Positions 18,117-27,714 are shown, counted from the stretch's first letter. The stretch is DNA of 64,000 nt from Aliamphritea hakodatensis (GCF_024347195.1 NZ_AP025281.1:2604001-2668000), one strand, 5' to 3'. Translations and numbers: made by a program. Notes: generated from the letters alone by a model not told the origin.

Positions 18117-18967
18117 TAATATAATCTCAAATAGAGCCATATCCGGCTGCAACCCCGTTACTTTTCTTTACAGCCGCAACGATAACGGCCTGTTATCAGA
18201 TACCTGGCTTAGTCATATTGCTGGGAGACAATCCGGAACCTATGTTCACAAACAGGAACCACACAAACCCGTGCACAACTCTAAGTACACAGAATACTGC
18301 TTCCTGTTGCATTGAGCCTGCCACGTTCAACATTCAGTTTGATGGGCTCATTCACAACACAGATCTTCTCCAGAAATATTTTTTAAGAATCTCACTGCGA
18401 TCCGAATGCCTGGCAAAGGCAGTTTTGGAAATACCAGAAGCTTCACAGATTCGTAACTGAGCAATGCTGACTGATTAGTTCAACTGAAAAACCGATGTCC
18501 TTATTTGCAGCTGCTGATCTGTTATTAACAAAAGCCATCAGTACAGACCCTGAGTAAAGCCCAGCACTGACAAAGGCACATTTCACGAAAGCACAGTGAA
18601 TAATTTCAGACATAACCCTGATCAACCGAACTGAGCGAACAAGTCGAATGAGCAATACAACAGAGCCTGAACATTGAATCATCTAACTCTCCGCACAAGC
18701 TACCTAGGCTTTCACAAAGCCCAGCAGCCAGAACAGACACGAAGCTGTACCTTTGCCTGCTAATCTGAAGAAGGCGAATGCCTCAGAACCGGAAGAGACC
18801 AAAGCGCTGATCACACAACTAATGAAAACAATCAGACCGCCAACGGAAAGAAGAATATGCCCGTAGCACAACTGATAGTTGAAAGAGACTTGTTGAAAGA
18901 GCTATGCAGTTATCATTTCACAGCAAAATGATTTAAGGCTAAATGTTAACTTTAAAATAACAGGTGA

Positions 18968-19027
18968 CGCTATGTGCACAGAACCATACCCAGTACCCGA
19001 AATTAAAATTAGCGACGCTCTCCGCAC
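18968..19027 (+). repeat. Diverged 60-bp direct repeat, copy 1
   Basis: Aligns without gaps to 19436-19495 with 46 of 60 bases identical by hand count. The first twelve bases (one change) and the last ten (CTCTCCGCAC) are best conserved. The offset between copies is 468 bp. Confidence 0.65.
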
Positions 19028-19435
19028 GGAGAAAACCGCGTGAGAATCTGATCTGATGTTCCATTCATAACAAAACAGTACCTTCCTGCAGAACAGGCGC
19101 CATATGAATACAAAAAGCATCACTCTATTTAACATAATATACATTATGCGAAATAAGATATTGTGTTATTTATACGTCATATAATTGGCTAGTACCAACC
19201 AACATCTTAATTAAATGTGCTCCTTATCCAGTATTCAACCGGATATCTGGCATTGCTGACAGATACCAGCTTGTGAACCGGCATCCATCCGGAACAAACT
19301 AATTATCTGCTATTAATAGATTGCCAATAACTGATGCATACCTGGATACCTGCCTCGAAGACCATCAGAAAATCAATTGATAAAAAACAAATTTCATTAC
19401 ACAGCGATTCGTTAATAAGATGAATTAATATCGCG

Positions 19436-19495
19436 CGCTACGTGCACGAAACCATACTCACCCCACGAAACAAAAATTAACAGCACTCTCCGCAC
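19436..19495 (+). repeat. Diverged 60-bp direct repeat, copy 2
   Basis: Partner of 18968-19027. Both copies are followed, after different sequence, by a short GCGCCA(T/G)ATGAA phrase (around 19089 and 19516), so the similarity may extend as scattered blocks further downstream. Confidence 0.65.
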
Positions 19496-19633
19496 GATAA
19501 TTTTGAGCCACAAAAAGCGCCAGATGAACGCCATCTGTAAACAATGCTAATCAAAAACTGCAGATACAAAGGCACCGGATTATCCGGAGCCCTTTGAGAA
19601 TCAGATCAACAACCGGCCAAAAATGACAGGCAC

Positions 19634-19656
19634 AAAAAAACCCGGATTAACCGGGC
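19634..19656 (-). terminator. Rho-independent terminator
   Basis: Read on the minus strand, CCCGG-TTAAT-CCGGG is followed by seven T residues. It ends the leftward transcript of the 19678-20040 gene. Confidence 0.9.
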
Positions 19657-19677
19657 CTCTTTGTTGTATTGCGTGCT

Positions 19678-20040
19678 TCAAACCATTTGTATGGGTGTCG
19701 GTGCCTGTTCGTAGCTGCATACCTGATACATCGAAACATTCACAAGCTCACCGGTTTTGTATGACTGAACCACCAGTGTTTGTGCGCCGCCCAGCGCTTC
19801 AACTTTATTCAGCACCTGATACGGAACCGCTTTGCAAAGCTTACGTTCGCCATCCATATAGTGATCAGCATCTATATAGATGTCATCGCCAATCTGGATT
19901 TCGCGCCACATAAAGTCGGCCTCAACAATAAGGTCTGACTGATCCTGCCTGATTGGGTTCATACCGGCCTCGCTTTCGCTGGGTTTTATTGGCGTTACTA
20001 TGCCATTAAGCATAGCTGAAGCTCGCATTTTTAGTGCCAT
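19678..20040 (-). CDS. Hypothetical cytoplasmic protein
   Basis: This 120-residue protein of unknown family has a mixed alpha/beta composition, no signal peptide and no membrane segment. Visible features are an acidic centre (DDIYIDADHYMDGERK) and a C-terminal half rich in V/Q. It follows the response-regulator gene by 17 bases in the same direction and ends at a good terminator, so the two are probably co-transcribed. The ribosome site before the ATG is weak. I cannot assign a function. Confidence 0.55.
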   Translation of the reverse strand: MALKMRASAMLNGIVTPIKPSESEAGMNPIRQDQSDLIVEADFMWREIQIGDDIYIDADHYMDGERKLCKAVPYQVLNKVEALGGAQTLVVQSYKTGELVNVSMYQVCSYEQAPTPIQMV

Positions 20041-20057
20041 ATTTATGCCTGAACTCT

Positions 20058-20726
20058 TTAAGCCTGAACTATGTTGTGACGAATCGCCATGTGAACCAAT
20101 TCAGAATTATTACTAATCTTCAGTTTCCGTAAAATATTTGCCCGGTGCGCATGAACAGTCTTAGGGCTGAGAAACATTTTCTCTGCAATATGCGCAACCG
20201 GCTGCCCCTCTGCCAGGCATGAGAATATCTGAAATTCACGCTTTGTCAGCAAACCAAAAGGCGTACCTTCTTCGCCACTGCCGGGCGAAAGCTTTTCTTT
20301 GATACTCTCAGCGAAATATGTTTTCCCGCTGGCGACTTCACAAACAGCCATTAAAAGCTCATCCGGCGCACAGCGCTTGGTTAAATAACCACTGGCACCC
20401 GCCTGAACAACATGGGCCGGAAACGGCTCACTCTCCATAACCGTTAAAACCAGTACTTTGGCTTTAGGGTCTTTTGCACGGATTTTTCTGATAGCCTCTA
20501 GCCCTCCATATGCCTGCATGCCTTCCTGTTCGGAATCATCCTGGGGCATTGAAAGGTCCATAATTATCACGTCTGGCTGGGTTTCGAAGTATTTTTCAAC
20601 TGCTTCCTGCCCACTGCTTGCCTCGGCAATAATGTCTATGCGGCTATCATTATCAAGCAATCTCTGAAAACCTGCCCGCACTACAGGATGATCATCCACT
20701 AAAAGTACTTTGATCAGTTCACTCAT
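20058..20726 (-). CDS. NarL/LuxR-family response regulator (GacA/UvrY-like)
   Basis: This 222-residue protein has a receiver domain with the acidic pair in LLVDDHP (D11, D12), phospho-acceptor D57 (DVIIMDLSMP), the switch Thr in VLVLTVM and Lys in GYLTKRC. A LuxR-type HTH follows (LTKREFQIFSCLAEGQPVAHIAEKMFLSPKTVHAHRANILRKL). GacA/UvrY proteins share this layout and regulate small RNAs of the Csr system, but the neighbouring uvrC expected for uvrY is absent, so the specific identity is uncertain. An insertion (QDDSEQEGMQAYGG) after the phosphorylation site is unusual. No sensor kinase is adjacent. Confidence 0.85.
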   Translation of the reverse strand: MSELIKVLLVDDHPVVRAGFQRLLDNDSRIDIIAEASSGQEAVEKYFETQPDVIIMDLSMPQDDSEQEGMQAYGGLEAIRKIRAKDPKAKVLVLTVMESEPFPAHVVQAGASGYLTKRCAPDELLMAVCEVASGKTYFAESIKEKLSPGSGEEGTPFGLLTKREFQIFSCLAEGQPVAHIAEKMFLSPKTVHAHRANILRKLKISNNSELVHMAIRHNIVQA

Positions 20727-20835
20727 AATATTTACAAAGGGTTACGCTCGATATGTATTGATGTTACTGAGAATAATCAAGTTAAACTACTGCAGACTAC
20801 CTATTTTGAAACCTATTCTTTAAAAAGAATTATTC

Positions 20836-21276
20836 TCATTTAATTATTGCATCCGCACCGCGATACACTCCAAAGGTTTCAACATCCAGTGCAACTGCCG
20901 GCGATACGTCTTCCGGGTCAACCTGGGCTGGCATTGCAACCAGTTCGTCACTGTACCCTACAAGCTGGACACCCTCTTTTTTGCAATGCATCAAAACTTT
21001 TTCAAGCGCCCGCACAACGGCTGCCTGTCGGGTACTCAGCTGACAATCAGTCGGCCGGTCTTCTTCCGGTGTTTTGCTGGTCACCTGACGAACCGCAAAA
21101 CCCTGCTCATCCACAAGCTGAACGGTGACGCCCGCCTGCTTTTCTTTGACCAAAACGTCTTTTGCCAGTGCGAATACCGCTTCTTCAGTGCAACAAACCG
21201 CCGCACTTACATCCACTTCGCGAATAGCTTCCAGGACATCCTCATACGTGGCGTTTTTTTCCAGATATATATCCAT
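20836..21276 (-). CDS. Hypothetical protein
   Basis: About 146 residues from the second Met (MDIYLEKNATYEDVLEA); a start 15 bases further upstream is equally possible. It is acidic and soluble, with VCCTEEAVFALAKDVL in the middle and a C-terminal half containing LEKVLMHCKKEGVQLVGYSDELV. There is no signal peptide. It is transcribed leftward, 110 bp upstream of the response-regulator gene. I do not recognise the family. Confidence 0.55.
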   Translation of the reverse strand: MDIYLEKNATYEDVLEAIREVDVSAAVCCTEEAVFALAKDVLVKEKQAGVTVQLVDEQGFAVRQVTSKTPEEDRPTDCQLSTRQAAVVRALEKVLMHCKKEGVQLVGYSDELVAMPAQVDPEDVSPAVALDVETFGVYRGADAIIK

Positions 21277-21333
21277 AGTATTCCAGGTCACATGGCTTGG
21301 GTGTTCTTAGCCGCATCTGCGCGACAGTAATCA

Positions 21334-21939
21334 TTATTTATTCAGACTCAGGATCAGTGAATGCAGACGCTGCACCTCCTGTTCCTTTGCAGATTTTTCG
21401 GCTTCCAGTGACTGAAGCCGTAAATCCTGCTGAATTATTTGCTGCTGCGATTGCTGATATGCATCGCGCAAATTCGTCAGTTCGCCTTCAAGTCTTTGAT
21501 TATGCTGCGAGAGCCGTAAATTTTCATCCGTTAATTGAATTACTTTCTGCCCGCTTTGTGTATCCGTCGCTGAAAAATCAGATGCTTTGTTTGATATCAG
21601 GGTCGCTTCACGGGCATTCAGCGCTGCCAGTTTATCGGCATATTCCATCTCAAGCGCCTGCTTTTTAGCTGACATTTCAGCGTCTGAATGGGCCAGCGCC
21701 TTCTCCCAAATTCCGTTCGCCATGTCAAAAATATGCTCCGGGATATCCGGTCGCTGACGCTGCATTTGCAGCCGTTCACCGAGACTTTGCCACCACGCAT
21801 TCAGGGCTTTATTAATGGTTGTCAGGCTGCCGGTTCCCAGCAGATCCCGCACAGATTGCTGAGTAGGTCGCTGGCCTTTCGCCAGCAACTCATCCGCTGC
21901 AATAAAGACTTTCTGATAGGTTGAATCGTGTTCGCTCAT
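21334..21939 (-). CDS. KfrA-like DNA-binding coiled-coil protein
   Basis: The start is placed at 21939 (MSEHDSTYQKVFIAAD). The N-terminal 60 residues match the KfrA_N DNA-binding domain pattern (AADELLAKGQRPTQQSVRDLLGTGSLTTINKALNAWW). The remainder is alpha-helical with heptad-like runs (LTDENLRLSQHNQRLEGELTNLRDAYQQSQQQ). KfrA is an autoregulated plasmid protein; chromosomal relatives are common and their role is not clear. A perfect dyad (21957-21978) lies 18 bp upstream of the start and could be its operator. Confidence 0.75.
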   Translation of the reverse strand: MSEHDSTYQKVFIAADELLAKGQRPTQQSVRDLLGTGSLTTINKALNAWWQSLGERLQMQRQRPDIPEHIFDMANGIWEKALAHSDAEMSAKKQALEMEYADKLAALNAREATLISNKASDFSATDTQSGQKVIQLTDENLRLSQHNQRLEGELTNLRDAYQQSQQQIIQQDLRLQSLEAEKSAKEQEVQRLHSLILSLNK

Positions 21940-21956
21940 GATATTATTAATACACA

Positions 21957-21978
21957 ATACATACTGAATAATATGTAT
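21957..21978. promoter_or_regulatory. Candidate KfrA-type operator
   Basis: ATACATA-N8-TATGTAT, perfect 7-bp arms, lies immediately upstream of the KfrA-like start. Autorepression through an inverted repeat is known for KfrA; its use here is inferred from position. Confidence 0.45.
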
Positions 21979-22107
21979 CATACCAGCGTTAGTAACAACT
22001 AACTAGCGCGGCAGTGTCGACAATCCTTAGATTCTTTAAAAAACTGCTTTTAATTCAGTGCGTTTATTCATATTCTGAAATTACCTGCCTGAAAAAGGAG
22101 AAGTACC

Positions 22108-23112
22108 ATGACTACACGTGTCGCAATCAATGGTTTTGGTCGTATCGGTAGAAACATATTGCGTGCTTTATATGAGTCAGGACGACAGCACGAAATCAAC
22201 GTAGTAGCCATCAATGATCTGGGCGATCCGGCCAGCAATATTCACCTCTGCCAGTACGACAGTGTGCATGGCAAATTCGCTACTCAGATACAGCTGGTTA
22301 ATAATGAAATGCACGTCGGATCCGACCGCATTAACATGCTCAGCGAAGCAGACCCGCAGGCACTGCCCTGGTCTGATCTTGATATCGACATTGTGTTTGA
22401 ATGCACCGGCAGATTTACATCAAAAGAAGCCGCCTCTGTGCATCTGAATCAGGGCGCAAAACGGGTTTTGGTATCCGCCCCCTGCAGCGGTGCCGACGCC
22501 ACCATCGTCTATGGCGTCAACCATCACAACCTGCGCGCTGACCACAGAGTTATCTCTAACGCGTCTTGCACAACCAACTGCCTGGCCCCTATGGCTAAGA
22601 TTTTTAATGACGCCATTGGCATTCGCCAGGGGGTTATGACAACCATTCATGCTTATACCAATGACCAGCATCTTTCCGATACCGCCGGCGGGGATCTTTA
22701 CCGTGCACGGGCAGCAGCACTCTCGATGATTCCAACCAAAACCGGCGCGGCTCAGGCGGTCGGTCTGGTATTACCGGAAATGAATGGCAAGCTTACCGGC
22801 ATGGCTGTCCGGGTCCCGACAGCCAACGTCTCCCTGGTAGATCTGAGTTTTATCCCTGAACGGGAAACCAGCGCTGATGAAATCAACAGTCTGATGCAGG
22901 CCGCTGCGCTGGATCAGTACCATCAAATACTGCATTACAATGAGTTACCGCTGGTATCTGTTGATTTTAATCACCACCCCGCTTCCTGCATCTTCGACTC
23001 TACACAGACGCTCTATGCCGATGGACTGGTGAAGGTATTTGGCTGGTATGACAACGAATGGGGATTCTCCAACCGTATGCTGGATACCTGCAAGGCGATT
23101 GCCGCCCTGTAA
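22108..23112 (+). CDS. gap: Type I glyceraldehyde-3-phosphate dehydrogenase
   Basis: This 334-residue enzyme converts glyceraldehyde-3-phosphate to 1,3-bisphosphoglycerate. It has the Rossmann NAD-binding start [12 protein letters not shown], catalytic C154 in SNASCTTNC, the active-site His in [10 protein letters not shown], and [24 protein letters not shown]. Substrate residues lie in VRVPTANVS and [12 protein letters not shown]. Some segments ([31 protein letters not shown]) resemble erythrose-4-phosphate dehydrogenase (Epd), but the central loop is GAPDH-type. A good AAAGGAG site precedes the ATG, and a strong terminator follows. Confidence 0.9.
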   Translation: MTTRVAINGFGRIGRNILRALYESGRQHEINVVAINDLGDPASNIHLCQYDSVHGKFATQIQLVNNEMHVGSDRINMLSEADPQALPWSDLDIDIVFECTGRFTSKEAASVHLNQGAKRVLVSAPCSGADATIVYGVNHHNLRADHRVISNASCTTNCLAPMAKIFNDAIGIRQGVMTTIHAYTNDQHLSDTAGGDLYRARAAALSMIPTKTGAAQAVGLVLPEMNGKLTGMAVRVPTANVSLVDLSFIPERETSADEINSLMQAAALDQYHQILHYNELPLVSVDFNHHPASCIFDSTQTLYADGLVKVFGWYDNEWGFSNRMLDTCKAIAAL

Positions 23113-23123
23113 AACTTCTGCAT

Positions 23124-23156
23124 AAAAAAACGGGCAGTTTAACTGCCCGTTTTTTA
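23124..23156. terminator. Bidirectional terminator
   Basis: CGGGCAGTT-T-AACTGCCCG flanked by A- and T-runs ends gap on the plus strand and thiQ on the minus strand. It overlaps the last bases of thiQ. Confidence 0.93.
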
Positions 23157-23753
23157 TCCGGTAATAATAATGTTCCGCTGCGACAACCTGGCTACATCTT
23201 CATCCTGGTGGGTAACCAGCAATAACGTCTTACCCGTGCTTTCAACCTTCTCCTGTACCCAGTCAGCGGCGAGCTCCCGGGTTTTGGCATCTAGCTCAGC
23301 AAAAGGCTCATCAAGCAGTACTACAGGCTCCGGACGCAACAGCGTCCTCAACAGAGCGATTCGCTGCCGCTGGCCACCGGAAAGCTGCGCAGGCATCTTC
23401 TCCAGCAGCTCTGACACTCCCAACTGCTCCGCCTCCGCGCGGATAAGCACTTCATCAGTCCCCTGAAGCGCCAGCGTTAAATTCCTGATTACCGATAAAT
23501 GCTCAAACAGATTATGTTCCTGAAACAGCATCGCAACCGGTCGCTTGTCAGCCGGCAACCCCAGAAGCGGCTCGCCATCAAAACTGACTGCGCCGGATTC
23601 AGCTGCCACAAAGCCCGCCAGACACAGCAACAACGTTGTTTTACCCACACCACTCTCACCCTGCAGCGTTACCCGCTCACCGGGCGCAATAGCCATATCA
23701 TAAGCAAGCAACTTATGATCCCGACGTACTTTAAGAGACTCTACCTTTAACAT
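23154..23753 (-). CDS. thiQ: Thiamine ABC transporter ATP-binding protein ThiQ
   Basis: This 199-residue short ABC ATPase has Walker A QGESGVGKTT (31-40), Q-loop MLFQEHNLFEHL, signature LSGGQRQR and Walker B VVLLDEPFAELD. The reduced length (most ABC proteins exceed 230 residues) and the ALQGTDE/LGVSELL region fit ThiQ. It is the last gene of thiBPQ, 8 bp downstream of thiP. It powers import of thiamine and its phosphates. Confidence 0.88.
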   Translation of the reverse strand: MLKVESLKVRRDHKLLAYDMAIAPGERVTLQGESGVGKTTLLLCLAGFVAAESGAVSFDGEPLLGLPADKRPVAMLFQEHNLFEHLSVIRNLTLALQGTDEVLIRAEAEQLGVSELLEKMPAQLSGGQRQRIALLRTLLRPEPVVLLDEPFAELDAKTRELAADWVQEKVESTGKTLLLVTHQDEDVARLSQRNIIITG

Positions 23754-23761
23754 ATTGATAT

Positions 23762-25333
23762 TTATCGCTTATCTTTAACTTTATAAGGTAACTTCTGAAC
23801 TACAAATAATTTCATTAACCCGGCACACATCAAAAGCAGAACCAGCGAAGCCATCGCCGCCTCATCCATTCTGTAGGTACCGGCATAACTGTAAATCAGC
23901 CATGGCAAGGTAATCAGGTCCTGATGCCCGAAAATTGCAAACACCGCGACATCTCCAATGGCCAGTAACAAACCTAACGCAAATGCATTAATCAGCACCT
24001 GCCGTAAATATGGTAACTCAGCCTGCAGCCGTAATAGCGGTGAAAACTTAAGGTTCCGCACTAACTGATCATACTGCGCATCGTACTGAAGCAGACGCGG
24101 CCGCAGCTGCTGCACTACAAAAGGCACTACCGCCAGCGTATTCAGCACGACCACCAATACCAGACCGTACTGATCAAGATCCGTTTGCGGCAGCAACAGC
24201 ACATACAGCCCGACACTGGTCACCATAGCCGGCGCTATCAGTGTATGGGTGGCCAGCCACTCCAGGAGCCACTGCCGCCGGGTCATGCCACGGTAACGGG
24301 CCTCCCTGACAGGCAGCAGCAACAAATAACCGATGATCACCGAAAGACAGGCAGCCATAATACCCAGTAAGGCAGACAACAGTATCGGCTGCAATAATGC
24401 CAGATAATCAAATTCCAGCAGATCATTCCGCGCCGCCTGAAAGACCAGGGATACCAACGGCAGCAACAGAAACACCCAAACCAGCCCGTAACCGGTGCGG
24501 TAAGCAACTCCCGCCCATTTGCCGGGCAACGGGCGCCAATGGCTGTCCGGCAGGTCCACACTCAGCCAGCCGCCACTGCCTTTTCGGTACAGCACAACAA
24601 ACAGCCCGCCCGCTATTATCAGCTGCGTCCAGGCAAAGCTAAGAGCCTCGGGAATATTAAAGTCATATTTGAGGGCCTGATAAATCGCCACCTCAAGCGT
24701 GGTTGCCTGCGGCCCGCCACCCAGCGCCAGCACCACCGCAAAGCTGTTAAAGCAGAGAATAAAAACGAAACCCAGCAACATAACCAAAACCGGACGCAGC
24801 ACCGGCAACTCTATATAACAAAAGCGTTGCCAGTGACTGAGTTTCAGCTGCAAAGCCAGCCGCCAGGCAGGATCAGGTATATTGTTATATTGCTGGCGTA
24901 ACATTCTGATAGCAAAAGGCATGTTCAAGTAAATATGCGCCAGCAAAATGCCATGTAAACCGTAAAGATTCCAGTCATCCGGCAACAGCGGTAACAGCCA
25001 GCCGGAGCGGCCAAACAATACAACCAACCCGGTAATAAGCACCAGCGTCGGCATCACAAATGCCAATAAGCAAAGCCGAAGAAACGACTGCTGCCCCCGG
25101 AGCGTCGGCAGAAAATACAGACCACGAGCAACCGGCCACGCCAGCATGACAGACAGCACAGCACTCAGTACCGCCTGCTTCACAGAAAAGGAAAGTACGC
25201 CCCAGAAATAAGCGTCGCTGAAAATGCTCAGATCGGCTCCCTGCCCTGAGAAACCAATAAGCCCCTGAAAGGCCAGCACTGACACAGCAATGTTGCCGGT
25301 CAGTACCAGTAAAGCGACTACCAGCATATACAA
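23762..25333 (-). CDS. thiP: Thiamine ABC transporter permease ThiP
   Basis: This 523-residue inner-membrane permease has two homologous halves, each with about six membrane segments and an EAA-like loop (ALQLKLSHWQRFCYIELPVLRP and VRNLKFSPLLRLQAELPYLRQ). The fused two-domain layout fits ThiP of the SfuB/ThiP group. It lies 36 bp downstream of thiB and 8 bp before thiQ in one operon. Confidence 0.88.
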   Translation of the reverse strand: MYMLVVALLVLTGNIAVSVLAFQGLIGFSGQGADLSIFSDAYFWGVLSFSVKQAVLSAVLSVMLAWPVARGLYFLPTLRGQQSFLRLCLLAFVMPTLVLITGLVVLFGRSGWLLPLLPDDWNLYGLHGILLAHIYLNMPFAIRMLRQQYNNIPDPAWRLALQLKLSHWQRFCYIELPVLRPVLVMLLGFVFILCFNSFAVVLALGGGPQATTLEVAIYQALKYDFNIPEALSFAWTQLIIAGGLFVVLYRKGSGGWLSVDLPDSHWRPLPGKWAGVAYRTGYGLVWVFLLLPLVSLVFQAARNDLLEFDYLALLQPILLSALLGIMAACLSVIIGYLLLLPVREARYRGMTRRQWLLEWLATHTLIAPAMVTSVGLYVLLLPQTDLDQYGLVLVVVLNTLAVVPFVVQQLRPRLLQYDAQYDQLVRNLKFSPLLRLQAELPYLRQVLINAFALGLLLAIGDVAVFAIFGHQDLITLPWLIYSYAGTYRMDEAAMASLVLLLMCAGLMKLFVVQKLPYKVKDKR

Positions 25334-25369
25334 CCCTGTAATGCTGGCTGGACAGATTTGATCGTCACG

Positions 25370-26374
25370 TTATTTAGCAGCAGCGCTGCGCCATTCGCGG
25401 ATCCATGATTTACGTTGTTTGGCCACTTCTTCAGACGTGAAGCCGATACGTTCAACATTCGCCAGACGGCCAAACACTTCCGGAAGCTCTGTATTTTTTG
25501 CTACCGGCAGCATCCAGTTTGTTACCGGCAGAATTTCCTGCGCTTCAGGCGATACCATGAACTGTAAAAACTGCTGAGCCAGCTCTGGCTGTTTACTGGT
25601 ATTCAGCACCGCAGCAACCTCAACCTGAGCCACATGCCCCTCACTGAAAGCAGCTGCTTTGTAATTATTTTTTTCTTCTACAACAGCATGATAGGCCGGA
25701 GACGTTGTGTAACTCAGTACGTAATCAGCGCCACCCTCCAGGAACATACTGTACGCTTCCCACCACCCCTTAGTGACGGTCACAGTATGCTGGCTCAGCT
25801 GCTTCCATGCCGCTTCAGACTCATCTCCGTAAACCGACTCAACCCACATCATCAATCCCTGGCCCGGCGTACTGGTGCGGGGATCCTGATAGATGACACT
25901 GGCATCGCTATTAATCAGTTCACGTAAAGATGTTACAGGCTCTGCAATCTTGTCCGCATCGTAAACGAAGGCGAAATACCCCATATCAAAAGGCACAAAC
26001 TGCTTATCCTGCCAGTTAAGTTCAGCCCGCAGCTCGGGCAATTTCACCTTATGTTCAGCGATCAGACCAGTGGCACGGGTTTCTTCCATCAGCGCATCAT
26101 CAAGGCCCATAATGATATCGGCCTTATTCTTTTTCCCTTCAACCCGCAGGCGGTTCAGAATACTGACACCGTCATCCACCGCAATGAAATTCACATCACA
26201 GTTGCACTGCGCTTCAAACGCCGCCTCAAGCTTAGGACCCGGGCCCCACTCTGAAACAAAGGAATCATACGTATATACATTCAGCGGTTCTGCCTGAGCA
26301 ACGTTTGCCGACAATACCCCTCCCGCAGACAGTGATACAGCAGATGCCAACAGCGCCGACTTAAACTTAGACAT
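25370..26374 (-). CDS. thiB: Thiamine-binding periplasmic protein ThiB
   Basis: The start is set at 26374 (MSKFKSALL), where GGGGA lies 8 bp upstream, instead of an earlier in-frame ATG. The signal peptide ends in NVAQA (about residue 28). The mature protein opens PLNVYTYDSFVSEWGPGPKLEAAFEAQC and contains NRLRVEGKKNKADIIMGLDDALM and MMWVESVYGD, typical of ThiB-type binding proteins. First gene of thiBPQ. I searched its leader for a TPP riboswitch and found none, unlike E. coli. Confidence 0.88.
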   Translation of the reverse strand: MSKFKSALLASAVSLSAGGVLSANVAQAEPLNVYTYDSFVSEWGPGPKLEAAFEAQCNCDVNFIAVDDGVSILNRLRVEGKKNKADIIMGLDDALMEETRATGLIAEHKVKLPELRAELNWQDKQFVPFDMGYFAFVYDADKIAEPVTSLRELINSDASVIYQDPRTSTPGQGLMMWVESVYGDESEAAWKQLSQHTVTVTKGWWEAYSMFLEGGADYVLSYTTSPAYHAVVEEKNNYKAAAFSEGHVAQVEVAAVLNTSKQPELAQQFLQFMVSPEAQEILPVTNWMLPVAKNTELPEVFGRLANVERIGFTSEEVAKQRKSWIREWRSAAAK

Positions 26375-26562
26375 GTACGATTCCCCAAAAATTATTTTCA
26401 TATACCGGCGCCATATTACTCTAAACCGGGAGCTGACCCAAGCGATTACAAGTCACCCATAAGCCTATGATTTTAACGGATTGCTTTACCCGGATTTCCA
26501 CCAACAGTACACTGCACTTAAACCTGATTATTACCTGACCATCATCTGACAAAAGACCTCAC

Positions 26563-27372
26563 GTGCAACTACCTGACGACCTGCAATCTTGCTATACACA
26601 TGCCTGCTCCCAGACAAATATAACGGACTGGCGCCCGCTTAATGCCCAGGGAACCAGTAATTATCTGTTTCGGGCAGGCAAAGGTCAGCAGATTTTACGC
26701 ATCAATGCACCCGCAGAGCGGGCTGTGGGGGTATGCCGCCACAGAGAAGCCGGCATTATGGAATTATTTCAGGACCATCCCTGGATGGTAAAAACACTCA
26801 GCAACCAGCCAGACAAAGGCTGGTGCTGCCTTTATGATTACGGTGACCACGACAGCTCAGACATTATATCAGCAGCCCGGGCTCAGCTGATTGAGATTAT
26901 CCGGCAGCTACAAACAGCCTCCGTCAGCACAGCCGCACTCAACTTTAAGTTTGATGCCATCTGGGATACCTATGAACAGATAATCACTGAACACCAGGCA
27001 AGCAAAGAGAAGCAGGACGCATGCCAGAGGCTGCGGCACGAACTGCACAGTACAATTCAACTTCAGCAGCAGCTCCCTTCCACCCCAACCGTACCCGGCC
27101 ATCAGGACCTTCATCCCGGCAACCTCAGCCTCAGCAAGGGTCAACTGATCTTACTGGACTGGGAATATGCAGGCCTGTGTCACCCCTGGCTGGATGCTGC
27201 CGGCCTGATCACTCAGTTTGGATTCGCACCTGATGAGGTGAATCAATTGCCCGCCTTCAAGCACTTAGAAAGAGAGCAGTTTTCCGTAGCAGCCAGCGCC
27301 GCCGTAAGATTCAACAAACAACTCGAAGCTCTGTGGTTTCAGGCACGGGAAATCGCCGGCGAACAGATGTAA
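26563..27372 (+). CDS. APH-family kinase, probably thiamine kinase-like
   Basis: This 269-residue protein begins at a GTG with no strong ribosome site. It has the aminoglycoside phosphotransferase/choline kinase fold signature: VPGHQDLHPGNLSL (catalytic Asp and Asn) and LILLDWEYAGL (metal-binding Asp). The glycine-poor N-lobe contains TSNYLFRAGKGQQILRINA. E. coli ThiK (thiamine kinase) has the same motifs, and the divergent thiBPQ operon supports a thiamine-salvage role. Choline or another small alcohol is the alternative substrate. Confidence 0.75.
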   Translation: MQLPDDLQSCYTHACSQTNITDWRPLNAQGTSNYLFRAGKGQQILRINAPAERAVGVCRHREAGIMELFQDHPWMVKTLSNQPDKGWCCLYDYGDHDSSDIISAARAQLIEIIRQLQTASVSTAALNFKFDAIWDTYEQIITEHQASKEKQDACQRLRHELHSTIQLQQQLPSTPTVPGHQDLHPGNLSLSKGQLILLDWEYAGLCHPWLDAAGLITQFGFAPDEVNQLPAFKHLEREQFSVAASAAVRFNKQLEALWFQAREIAGEQM

Positions 27373-27411
27373 GCACCGCAATAAAGAAAAGAATCATTTA
27401 AGGGAAAGAAA

Positions 27412-27485
27412 TGGAGGCGCGAGTCGGAATCGAACCGGCGTTCACGGAGTTGCAGTCCGCTGCATAACCACTCTGCCATCGCGCC
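27412..27485 (-). tRNA. tRNA-Cys (GCA)
   Basis: The minus strand reads GGCGCGATGGCAGAGTGG... with anticodon GCA in GGACTGCAACTCC, TTCGATTCC T-loop and encoded 3' CCA. 74 nt including CCA. It is the last of three tRNAs in one leftward cluster. Confidence 0.97.
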
Positions 27486-27503
27486 TTGAAATCTTTAAGG
27501 GAT

Positions 27504-27579
27504 TGGAGCGGAATATCGGGCTCGAACCGACGACCTGAACCTTGGCAAGGTTCCGCTCTACCAACTGAGCTAATTCCGC
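27504..27579 (-). tRNA. tRNA-Gly (GCC)
   Basis: The minus strand reads GCGGAATTAGCTCAG... with anticodon loop TTGCCAA, GTTCGAGCC T-loop and encoded CCA; 76 nt. Sequence identical to the second copy at 27639-27714. Confidence 0.97.
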
Positions 27580-27638
27580 ATAGATCCTGATCAGAAACGA
27601 TCAGTTTTCATCAAAGATTGTAAACCACTTACAAGAAG

Positions 27639-27714
27639 TGGAGCGGAATATCGGGCTCGAACCGACGACCTGAACCTTGGCAAGGTTCCGCTCTACCAAC
27701 TGAGCTAATTCCGC
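27639..27714 (-). tRNA. tRNA-Gly (GCC), second copy
   Basis: Identical over 76 nt to the neighbouring tRNA-Gly; first in the transcription order. A consensus sigma-70 promoter lies about 80 bp upstream (27795-27823). Confidence 0.97.

Larger units (their letters stand above)
18117..19633. other. 1.5 kb without a convincing gene
   Basis: Several ORFs of about 80 codons occur on both strands, but none has a ribosome site or a protein-like sequence, and they look random. The region contains a diverged 60-bp direct repeat (18968-19027 and 19436-19495) and a third copy of its last ten bases at 18687-18696. It may be decayed mobile DNA or contain an unrecognised RNA. Confidence 0.5.

Noticed and set aside
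18117..19633. Integron cassette array next to the recombinase
   Set aside because: The recombinase is not IntI-like and I saw no paired RYYYAAC/GTTRRRY attC ends around the repeats.
26375..26562. Possible TPP riboswitch in the thiB leader
   Set aside because: E. coli thiBPQ has one, but I found neither the CTGAGA nor the ACC..TGAA core on the minus strand in this leader.
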